Assembly: GCA_964036195.1 (NCBI GenBank)
Contig: OZ038457.1
Location: 4,374,635 to 4,438,634, forward strand
Origin: Sphaerolaimus hirsutus
Taxonomy: Eukaryota > Nematoda > Chromadorea > Monhysterida > Sphaerolaimidae
DNA length: 64,000 nt
Direction of reading: 5' to 3'
Both the position numbers and the translations under genes were made by a program. Positions 47,401 through 59,400 of the stretch are shown in pieces; position 1 is the stretch's first letter; each line of letters opens with the position of its first letter. The notes beneath the pieces are model-generated. The model saw nothing but the letters and a program-made list of their open reading frames with translations. It ran no database searches and had not been told where the DNA came from.

Positions 47401-50400
47401 AAACGAGACTGGGTGCTTTCCGTAGCTGGCCTGCGGCTGCTGCTGGCGGTTGTCCTCCGCTGGGGGCGGTGGCGAGTGAAACATCGTCGTTTACCTCTAG
47501 GGTGGTCACACGTGACGTGGAGCCGTGTCCTAGTGCGTTGCCATTTGCCGCTGGGGTGGTCTCACTCGAAGTGGAAGCCTTGTCCCGGGATGTAGTCAAT
47601 CGCCGCCGGAGTGGTCGCATTCGGAGTGGAGCCGTGTCCCGGGGCGTCGTTGCTGCAGCTCGTGTAGTCGTGGCTGCCGGGTCGAATCAAAGTACGATCA
47701 CCATGTTACAAGCGTGAACTTGGCCGTGTAGTTACGCTTGCTAGAAAGTCGAAGGGCTGAAGCGAGAAGACGAGACAAGGGTGTCGAGTCGAGCCTCGTT
47801 TCCTACGCCTGTCTTACACCTTCACCACGATGATGTAATTCTACTCCAAAAACTGCTTCATTTGCAAATCCGTAGGTGCGCAAATAGACAGCAGTAATGG
47901 GTGCCTAAGTAACAGCCTAAACAATTGAGTTGGCCTAGAGCACAACTGATCTGAACAGACAACAAGGGCGGCTTATATATCACCAGTGAAACACCTAAAC
48001 CTACTGCACAGCCCTCTAACATGGATTACACATACTTTCTTAAATAGGGAAATGCACTGCACTAACAGATAACCTATGTGCAGTACATAACGAGCGATAG
48101 GTAAAGTGTAACTAAATAATAGGGCGCTCAACAGATAACATGCACTCCCGCAACAGTTTGCTTACTAAAAATGGCCAATCTGTCCCCTTGAATATTCATT
48201 CAAGCACATTGGCCATTTGCCATTTAGATGTAGCAAAGACTAAATGGCAAATGGCCAATGTGCGGGAATGAATATTCACGGGACAAATTGGCCATTTTTA
48301 GTAAACAAATGGACAAACAAACCATTTTCATCTACGAGTTATAGCATAAAAAGGAAACGATGAATCCTAATTATGATTAGGTACTTTCTGAAACTATTCC
48401 AAAAATGAAATGCCGGACAATATACACAGCAATCATCGGCAAAGCAAAACATCGTAATTTTTCATGTTAGAGATGTACATAGGTTTCAAGTTTAGGTCTG
48501 AATTTAGACACACACACAACACATCGAATGCATGTGGGTGAAATTGCGTGTAAATTGCTGATACTACAAACCCTACGACACCACAAACTATTATTTTTAC
48601 TGATAATGAAGATGACGATTACTTTTGTGATCCCTAGCATGATCCCATCCACCGATCATCCACAATCTGCCATTGTATGTGCAAGCTGCATGACCAGAGC
48701 GTGCCACGTTCATAGAACTCACTGCTGATGGCCCATTTTGACCATCATATCTGCCAGTTGAAGACATTTGAGGTGCTCCTCGGCTATCAACATACAAAAT
48801 AAAGAAACAGATTGTATTTACTTGTAACATGTATCTGTTCTAACATCGGTTGATTTTGATTTCCCACCACACACAACAATGCTACCATTGGTTGCAATTG
48901 AACTTAATCTTCCCAATAAAATGCTGCTTTACATAGTAACAACGTTGATACTACAAATAGGTATATAGACAAATACTTACGTACTGATGAAGAGGTAGCG
49001 TCACTTCACATCCTAGTCATTTTACATCCTCTGTACTGCGACAGTTCCACAGTAGTGTGTCTACCACGCCAGTTTACACCCTGTAAAAAATTGTCGCATC
49101 CCACACGTTTTGTACAATTCACATTCCATTAAAAAGCGGAACTTTACATCCCATGAAAAAAACTCCAAATGTCAAGCAACAGAAGTCTATACTTGGCATG
49201 TGGCATCACGCAAAGGTCAATGCATATGCTAAGTGCTTGAATTAAGTTTATGGGGCAAGTTGTTCAATTGAAGTGTTGAATTATATGAATGAAGCATTTG
49301 AGGAGTTAAAGTTATATTTATGTACAACAATAGGTAATGCTCACGTTTGACTAACATCTCAAATGCGGAAATGTCAATTGAATGTGAGCATAGATCTATT
49401 GTTAAACACCTAAGCTTTGATGAGCTCAATAAAATATCTCAAGTGTGATACAACAGATGTGATGGGGGAAAATGGATTGCAGTTTGTTTGTGGAACCATT
49501 GGGGTCCACTTTACTGTGTAATCATGGATGAAAATGAGGCACCTTATGGTGCTATTCATGAGTATATCTCAGGTTAATCAACGAAAAATGGTGAAACTGT
49601 ATTATATTCCAAGTTGCCAAAATCCAAACCACTACTTTAAGGTATTTTAAAGGGACAATTATTTGTGATGGTAGAGTATCATGTCCACCAAGTATACATT
49701 TGTAGAATGTATAAAATCAACAATGAAACGTGGCATCTAAGATATGGCATCTGACATGAATATGTGTAACCATACACCAGGAGAATGTAAACTGAAGATG
49801 CACCTGTGGAATGTAAAGTGTCGCACGGGTAGAGGGTGGCACATTTTTACACAGAATGTAAACTGACGCATCCTAGAATGTAAACTGTCGCATTGTTGAA
49901 GAAACGTAAAACTTTTGTGCAAGAATGTAAACTGTGCAGAATGTAAAGTGGCCTGGCCTCTTGATGAATTACAATTACATTTTGTGTCAAAAATACCTAT
50001 CCTCAGTAGTGATGGAAAAGCGCCATGGCGCTGGCGCCTGGCGCTAGCGCCAAAGCAAAAAGCGCCATGGCGCTTTTGGCGCTTGGCGCTAAAACGCTCT
50101 GGCGCCATTGGCGCTTGGCGCTGGGGTTTGAGAAAGCGCCATGGCGCTTTTGGCGCTTGGCGCCATTTTCTGGTGGCGCTATTGGCGCCTGGCGCCGGCA
50201 TTTTAAATGGCGCCAAAAAGCGCCAACCATGATAATCAAAAATTGTTATAATACGGTGAAATCGACACTGCAGTTGATCAATTTTGAGGCAACTGAATAA
50301 ATATTGATTAATATTAGGGTAGACTTTATATAAAAGGTGTGATCATCGAATAAACGCAGAGGTGTTAAAATCGCGGTAAATCCCCTTTTATGCTTTGCTC

Positions 50401-53400
50401 CCAATTCTTTCTTACAGTCTAAATCAGGGGTTCAGTCTGGCGGGGGTTGGAGGGGGGTAGGGGGGTTACCCCCCAACAAACGCACCGGCTATCTATCTAT
50501 CCCTGGTGCCGCTCAGCTATCTATCTAACCTGAGGCTAAATTTTAGGCTAAAGTCGGCGGACATTTCACCCTACAAAATCGGAGAGTTAGAATTCGCTCG
50601 TGAATAGAGCGAACAACGAAACTTGTGTCCCACGCGGACGCTAGAAATTGAAAAAGAAAATCATATTAAAAGAAAAATGGACGTTTCGCTGCGTCCGTGC
50701 GTGCCACGCCCTAGTTATCTACATTTTTAACGTTGCTCGTAAAGAATTTGACCGTTAAACTACCGTTTTACCGTTCAAACTGCCGTTTTTGTTTTTATTT
50801 TATTTTTCATTCATTGGCTCCGTTCCAACAGAAGAGAACTTGGCAGCCGGCCAAAATTTCGAAATCCGCTATTAATATGAATAAAATGGGCTCACAATAG
50901 CTGTATAACCATGTATATAAACAAAAATAGCGATTATGAAGGTAGAAATTGGCAAAGCGAAGCAAATTTCAACGATTTTTAGCTAACTTTCAGTTTTCAC
51001 TCTCATTTGTATAACACGCAACTGGTAACTGGGGTAAGGGCCAAGTTTTCGTACGTGACCCGATCTATTCCAATGGTTAAAATATTGCGTCACAATACCT
51101 AATGCCGTCATGCACTCTCCACTGGAGAGACTGACGCAAATGTTTGTAGGGCGATACGTCTGCCGACTTTACTATCGCTCGAGCCCCACACCCCCCCCCC
51201 CCAAATCGACCAGATATGTATCTCTCCAGAGCAATTTTTCGAGAAATTTTGCCCTGATTTAGTGGTTGTTTGAATGGGCAAAAGTTGAATACCGTATTTC
51301 CTCGAAATACCCCCCCTCGTTTGACCCCCCCCCCCGTTTAAGGTATTTTAAAGGGACAATTATTTGTGATGGTAGAGTATCATGTCCACCAAGTATACAT
51401 TTGTAGAATGTATAAAATCAACAATGAAATGTGGCATCTAAGATATGGCATCTGACATGAATATGTGTAACCATACGCCAGGAGAATGTAAACTGAACAT
51501 GTACCTGTGGAATGTAAAGTGTCGCACAGGTAGAGGGTGGCACATTTTCACACAGAATGTAAACTGACGCACACTAGAATGTAAACTGTCGCATCGTTGA
51601 AGAAACGTAAAACTTTTTTGCAAGAATGTAAACTGTCCAGAATGTAAAGTGGCCTGGGGCCTGGCCTCCTGATCAGGGTTGGTTTTATAAAAATTCATTT
51701 TAGTAAAATTGTATAAAAATTGTATAAAAATTTTATTTTATTTTAATTTTATTCTTGTTTCATTTTATTTTATTTTATTCCCAAAAGTCATTAATAAAAT
51801 AAAATGACACATTTTACAAAAATTTTACAAAAATTTTACAAAATTTTTACAAAAAATCAGAATCATGCATGCAAGGCCAGAAAAATGTTATAATTAGACC
51901 TATACATGAAAAACCTGTGACAAATTTTTCCCTTACTTTTCAAAAGTTGCATGCAGTATGTATTGTTAGCTAGCTGCAAGTGTAAAGTTACAATTATTGA
52001 TAAGAATGGTTTGCATTTTCAGTAGAAGGACTAGTGGAGTGTGCTGGGCACATTTGTAAAATGTAATGCAATTTGTCAATTGTCATGACAAATGTAAAGT
52101 AAAGAGTGTCAATTGTCATGCAAAATGTCAAGTGTCATGTCAAATTTCAAGCAAAGTGGCAATTGTCATGACAAATGTCACATAAAGTGTAAATTGTGTA
52201 TCCAAATCTTGTGTTTTTGTATCCATAGTATGTGTTGTATCCAAATCTTATGTTTTTGTATCCAAATGTTCACATAAGATTTGGATTCAATAACAACATA
52301 ATTTGGATACAAAACATAAGATTTAGATATAAAACATAAGATTTGGACACAATTTGCTTGACAATTGATACTTTATTTTTTACATGTCGTGACAATTTAC
52401 ACTTTACCTTAGATTTGTCATGACAATTGACACTTTGCATGACATTTTACATTACATTTGACACTTTACACTTGGGACTGCTCCCAGATCCATGAATAAA
52501 CAGGTAGAAACTCAAGCAACCAGATAAAATTTTACAAAAAATATGAATTTTTATACAAGTTTACAAAATTTTTACAAAAATTCGAATTTTTATACAATTT
52601 TTATTTTTATTCTTAAATTTTCCATTTTATTTTATTTTATTTTATTCTTGAATTTTCCATTTTATTTTTATTTTATTTTTTTTTTCTGAGATTTTGCCAA
52701 CCCTGCTCCTGATGAATTACAATGACATTTTGTGTCAAAAATACCTATCCTCAGATATTTTGTCTAGCCTTTGAAAGAAAATATCTAAGCACAGAAAAAT
52801 GTTTAGGTGCCGATTAACTATATATACTGTATATCCTCAAATAAGTCCCAACGGAGTTATTTTTTTGTCAGAACTTTTTGAGGGGGGAGTTAATCAAGAG
52901 GGTAAGTTTTTTGAGGGGGGTATTGTTCATCAGACTATTAAGTAAAATGCATGATCAATATATTGTAAAGAGGGTTGAATTAATTGCATAAACCTGTAAG
53001 TCAGTATAGTAATTCATTAATTCATGCAATGAAATGAGGTAGTGAAGATACGCTGAAATATATACCTACATCCTTTTAGATAATACCTAAACACCTTCCC
53101 GGTCACGTCCGGCAGCCATTTTTTGATTTTACTTCTTATATCCTATCCCCAGTTCTACGGCGCCCCCAAGGCTGAAACTTGGGGGATACATTGGCGCGAC
53201 CCCCCCCAATTCATGCGACGTAGAGGGGGGTTGCGACAATATCTCCCCCAAGTTTCAGCCTCGGGGGCGCCCTAGAACTGGGGATAGGATATAAGAAGTA
53301 AAATCAAAAAATTGCTGCCGGACGTGACCGGGAAGGTGTTTACATAAAAACGTTGTTTTGTATATGGACATCTTAGTCACCCATTTAACAGGAGGGAGTT

Positions 53401-56400
53401 ATTCTAGAATGGGGGGGGGTTCGAGGGGGACTTAATCGAGGATATATGGTACATATATATATATTTATATATATATTTATTTATTTACTGTATTACTTTG
53501 AAATGTCCCCACAGGGGTTTATTTTTTAGCCAGCAAACTTTGAGGGGGGAGCTTTTTTGGGGGAGAGGGGGGTTATTAATTTTTCAGAAACTTTTCAAAG
53601 GACAGTAGTAAAGATTATGCTCTGACATACCTAAACCTGGTAAAAAATGTACCTACCGTATTACCTCGAATTCACCCCCCTCCTTGAATTAACCCCCCCT
53701 CGAAATACCCCCCTAAAATTCGGCTGAGGAAATAATAAACCCCCCTCGAAATACCCCCCCCCCTAAAATTGAGTGTAGAGAGAATGTACATGACAAATAC
53801 CGCAGTTTGTTATCTGTACAATGCAGAACACACGTTAAAACTGATGATTGAGTGACGTGAGGGGCAGGGTTTGTGTGTAAATATATACAGTTATGTATGC
53901 CTATCAACACACATACATCTATGTAATTGTTTGATTTTTCTACGTCTGAGTATGGGTAATCTCTGAAAATTTCTGGCGAAATAATAGACCCCCCCACCCC
54001 CCTCGAATAAACCCCCCTCGAATTATCCCCCCTCAAATTTTACTGGCGAAAAAATAAACCCCCTGGGGGTATTTCGAGGTAATACGGTATCCAGGTTACA
54101 TTTGTACATGCATACATGTATATTCACACAAAGTGGTCTATGTGTAGCAGTGTTGTTCAAATACTGGTATTTTTGGAAAACGTAAATGAAAACGTAAATA
54201 CCTTTTTCAAATAAAAATATAAATAATAATATGTAAGATATTTTTAAAGTAGCAAGGAATACGTAAAAGAACGTAAACGTAAAAAATATATACGCGTACT
54301 ATTTGCCATTGTACTTTGAAGAAAAAAAAACTATTTTTTACACCATTAGATGTGTCAAACATTGATTCCTTTGCAATATCTTCATTTTTTAGCACTACAC
54401 TACATGCTCACCATCATCAACAACCTTTAGTGTGACAACTCAAACAAATGATAATTATCTAACACAAACAACGATGAGATGAGCATAAAAATAGAGCAAA
54501 AATTACACCTTTTTGCAATTAAATCTGATAAACAACTCTCGCTCCAAGAATATTCAAAAACAGCAAAAACGGTCTACTTTACATGCTTGGCATATGACAC
54601 ATTACGTAATGCATTTTTATGTAGCCTTTTTTTCTGTATATTACTGCATGCATGCAGTCACTTTTTGTTTATATACTCCAGCGACGTTACACCTTACAAT
54701 GAAATCTACCATATCCCATCTGAATAAAAGAACAAACATTTAAAAAAAATTCATCATATTTATCAAATTGCTTTGATAAATATGATGAAATTATTTTATG
54801 TTTGTTATTTTATTCAGATGGTATATGGTAGATTTCATTGTAAGGTGTAATGTCGCTGGAGTATACACCCTTTTTTTTGTGCAAGAATGCACCAGTTTTA
54901 AACACGTGAACGTGTCATCGATGGGAATTTTTTTACGTTTTTACCATTACCCAGGTATTTCGGTCAGGAATACGTAACAATACATAATGGTATTTTCCAA
55001 ATACCGTATTACCTCGAAATACCCCCATGGGGGTTTATTATTTCACCAGCAAAATTTGAGGGGGGGGGGTTAATTCGAGGGGGGGTTTATTCGAGGGTTT
55101 TTTTTATCATTTCGTCAGAACCTTTCATAAGGATCGTAGTAAATAGTAGGCATTTGCATACCCAAAACAGGTAATAAATGTGTCCAAACAGGATATATTT
55201 GGACATAATAACGTAGATAGCTACACAAACTAGTCTATGTGTAGCTGCAATACAAATTAACAGAAATATACACCATGTACATTGCATACATGACGTATTT
55301 ATTATGTGCATGACGTACATCAGTCCGAAGGGGGGGGGGGGTATTTCGAGGGGGGGGGGTATTTTTTCCCCAGCCCATTTTGAGGGGGGTTAATTCGAGG
55401 GGGGGGGGTTTATTCAAGGGGGGAATAATTCGAGGTAATACGGTACGTAAACGTAAATATAAATACCAAAATACCCGGGTATTTCGGGTAACCATAAATA
55501 CGTTTTTGCAACACTGATGTGTAGCTTCTTGCATTAATTAATACGTCATGTATTTACATTGCATACATGATGTACAATACTCTAGATGGGGGTATTTCGA
55601 GGGGTTCTATTTTTTCCTCAGCAATACGGTACTCGCAGAAGTAAACGTGCTTGGAGAAGTAATAAAGATAGGTAAGTAATTCTGACTAGTGATGTAAAGG
55701 CACCGGGGCACCGGTGCCCCGGTGCTGGGCACCGAAGGGCACCAGCACCGGTGCTGGTGCGGTGCCATTGCAATCTTCAGGGGTGCCATGCCGGTGCCGG
55801 TGCCATTTTTGTCAGAATAGCACCGGTGCCGGTGCGGTGCGGTGCCATTTTTTTGCCGGTGCCAAAGGTGCTAGCACCAGGGCCAAAGTAAAAGGCACCG
55901 GAAAAGGCACCGGCCAAGGCTTTATGTGCCGTGAAATTTTGTCCATAGTATGTGCTTATTCATATTTCAAAAAACAGCGATACATTTACCCAACCGTTTT
56001 TGTCTATTTTGTAAACCTCCCATCAAATAAATCCCATCATCCGATCAAATAACCTCCCATCATTATACTGTGAAATCCATTATACCCGATACGTGATCTG
56101 ATGAACAAATCTAAAAGTTTGTTGAATTTTAAATCATTTTTATATTTTATATTTATCTTACTTGTTTGTTCAAAATCTGTTGTCAGTTTATGACAGAGAT
56201 AGTTCCATTCTCTGTACAGCAACCACTCCGATCAGTAGACAATAGTGGCTATGGACATTGCAGTGAATTAAATATTTTATCTTTCATTTGTCATCATTGT
56301 AATTGCTTCATAAAAGTGATTGCCACATCATTCTGATCATTTTAAGAGCTCAACCATCAAAATCGGTTGAAAATTCATGGAAATATGCACTTCCAAAGGT

Positions 56401-59400
56401 GAGACCACTGAGAAACTGCCCGATATTTACTTCAGAAATTCCAGCCCGGTGCGGTGCCTTTCGGTGCTAGCACCGGCAACCCGCCGGTGCCCTTCGGTGC
56501 CGGTGCCATTTTTTCCAAAAGGCACCGGTGCCGGTGCGGTGCGGTGCCATTTTCTGGCCGGTGCCCCAGGGTGCCAGGTGCCCTTTTCATGCGTTGGCAA
56601 AGGTGCCGGTGCGGTGCGGTGCCATTTTTCCCGGTGCCTTTAACATCACTAATTCTGACATAAATACACAAGTGATGATAAATGGTTAAATTGTGCACAC
56701 TGCACAATACACATCTCATCTTTGACTGCATTTGAAAAAGAGTCCAATTTACAGCTAGTAAAGCAACAAGAAGGGCAAAATTTCAGTGCATTTGTAACCA
56801 TTGAAGACGTCTCCAGCCGGCCACTGCCTGATCAAAATTTATGATTATATTGAATAGAGAGATGCATACTGATGTGCTAAAAATACAGAAATTGAAAAAC
56901 AACCTGAGATGCAAAGTAGTTATTGGTTCTGCTATTGTGTAATCATATGTTTTTGTGTCAATCTTATACACTGGTGATGGTGTGTAGCCTATTTACAAAA
57001 TGGATTTCAAAGTCTTCTGTACTGTCTTCTACATAACATGGACTTACCATCAAACACATATACAAATCCATCAACGTAAAAACCGACAATTGCATTCCAT
57101 TTTATAAGTGCTGTAGGACTCATTGTATCGTTCTTTGTAACTGCTGAAAGGCCATATGACATTATTTCCCAATTTGGAGCCCATGAGAATATCCAAAACT
57201 CTGCAATGTGGGTATACATAAATGTGTGCTTTCTTCGAATCACCTTGTGCCAATCCCAGTCACAGTAAAGTGCCCTGTAAAATGTCAAATGTAATCTCGG
57301 TTGTCATTTCACAGGGCATTTTACATGACTTTTGACACTTTGCATCACATTTGACATTTTACAGGGCACTTTACAGGGTCTGGGACTGCCCCCTTGTGCT
57401 TTAAAGCCTTATTTTCCACTTGACCCTCATACCCCTCATGGTGCATTTTTTGTCAGCTCCACCATTGCTCCATGTTTCATTGTGGATACATCTAGATTCA
57501 AAGTTGTTTGTGCCTGAAGCACGAATAGTTGCATCTGTATCACAAGTTACTTGCACAGTTGTGTTGTATGCATAGCCCGTGCCATTTGCCAGTGGGGTGC
57601 TATAGCTGATTGAACTAGTATTTGTACCTGTTGTATTTAATGGTGCACAATCTGCAACAAAAGTTTTTTTCTTGCTTTACAGCAATTATACACAAAAGAA
57701 AAACTCATGATGATGTACTTGCTACACAGATGCCACCAGTAATGTCATTATCCCAGGTGCTGTTAGGCTGGCACAGGGCACTCTTTGAGTTCACAAAAAT
57801 CTCTGTGTCAAAGTACCAGTCAGTGGGGCAGTATCTTGTAATTGTAGACCCATTTTGAAATGCATTTATGCTACTGTAGTACATAGTCCAGTCAGTTGTT
57901 ATGTTGCTCTGGTCATTGTTCGGAAATGCTTGCATTACACACCCTTCAAAAAAATACATTGCCCTTTGAATAAATGTAACACATATCTATGTGCAAAGGA
58001 ATTTTAATGCAACTACCAGATAAACCTACTGGGTAAACATGGGTGCTCTGTTATATCAAGATTCCATGTGCCATCTGCTTCACACTCATACTTCTTCAAT
58101 GTCTACGCAAGAAGTTTTTGGTTAAACACTGACCACTGGGTGAAAAATTTGTTAAATCAAAATGAATGACTGCCATATTTGCTATACTTTTGGTAGTGGC
58201 CAACAAAGATACTGTAAAATAAATACATAGAAAACTGTCTAATGAGGTCACATCATGAAAATATGGGTCAGTTTTGTTGATGTCTTTAAACAAGATCAGC
58301 AAATATTGTATTATCAGCTGATAAGTAATATCAGCAACACCTGGATCTAAAAACATTCAAACTTCAGAAAAATTAAAGGAAAATGCAAAAACAACATCAT
58401 AATAAGGATCTATATTTTGAATAGGTAGTATATACTTTAAGTAAATATTGATTAGATAGAGTTTGCAATGACCTGTGTGGCATCAGTTCCAATGATCATA
58501 TCTGTCGGGCACTGGTGTGTAGCAGTGGATCCAACAGTAACCCATATGTCACTATGGAGGCCACCCGTATATGTGAAATTCCCAGCATGGCTTGTCAGTG
58601 GATTGCAGGCTATGGAAAAATGTTTGATCCACATTGAACATTAGGTATATATAATTCTTACTCAAGTGAAGAATAAACTAGCCCTTTGCAAAAGGATGCC
58701 TCATAAATATGGTGACACCACTTGCCTCTATCATGTCACTCAAAATAGTGGATGCTGCAGATGAATACAGCTTACAGAGTAGTGTATTCATGTTCACTGT
58801 GAATGCAGTGCACTGCATCTGTTTTAGACAGTTGAATGCACAGTCAATTCCTGATTCCAAAGTCAGTGATTGTATTGGTGATGTGCTGGCCCCAATGTCA
58901 TGTTCATGAACCTTAGCCTCATAACGTTTTGCATGTGCTATATCTATGGTTATTAGTTCAATTTATTGGAATGATGATAAAAAATATTTTGAATGTAAGA
59001 ACCTTTTTGACACAAAGCTGGGTGTGTGGCATTTGTACTCACTCCAAGCAGTTCAAAGTTGTTTGAGCTCAATGCAATATATTGTTCATTGTAAACTGAG
59101 ATGTCAATCTTGAATATCTGTTCATCCACAGGTACCCCAACCTTAAAAATGATCATTCTTGTTATTACTGTCTAAATACATATTTTTTCTAAGATAGTAT
59201 ACTTCAAACATCATATAAAATTTACAGTGGATATTTTTACAGCAAAACTTCAAGATGTCAACTCCCCTTAATGACTTCCCCTGCTTACCACATGGGTCAT
59301 CGCCAGAAGTATCCATGGCACTTTTTGGCACAAACTTTTATGCCGGTGTCAGGTGCAAATGGTGCCACCAAAAATGGTACCCAAAGCGTCAAGCACCATG

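Larger units (their letters stand above)
36309..48155 (-). mobile_element. Ty3/Gypsy-type LTR retrotransposon, full length
   Basis: Identical-length LTRs bound it, with 4-bp flanks gttt on both sides. In minus sense the order is gag (split by a LINE), aspartic protease, reverse transcriptase and RNase H, integrase, then a long 3' open region. Protease-RT-RNaseH-integrase order is Gypsy rather than Copia. A purine run (GGAGGGGGT) precedes the 3' LTR and TGGTGATCG follows the 5' LTR. The body is markedly more GC-rich than the surrounding host DNA. Without the LINE it is about 9.1 kb. Confidence 0.9.
54148..55516 (+). mobile_element. hAT-like element, CAGTGTTG variant, with nested MITEs
   Basis: Ends CAGTGTTG and CAACACTG lie in perfect 8-bp duplications atgtgtag. 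A foldback MITE (54676-54861) and an ACCGTATTACC MITE (55003-55445) are inside. Its subterminal sequence is shared with 18061-20095. Confidence 0.87.

Noticed and set aside
46626-47717. Plus-strand frames opposite gag
   Set aside because: They are shadows of the minus-strand gag, with cysteine and arginine rich nonsense sequence.
57263-57691. Treating the kelch exons at 57.2, 48.7, 25.8 and 23.5 kb as separate genes or pseudogene pieces
   Set aside because: Splice phases and kelch blade order agree across all of them and a single stop occurs at the end, so one gene is the simpler reading.
58096-58356. Minus-strand frame of 86 codons between two CCP exons
   Set aside because: It has no CCP pattern, and the flanking exons join in phase without it. 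It might be an alternative exon but nothing supports it.
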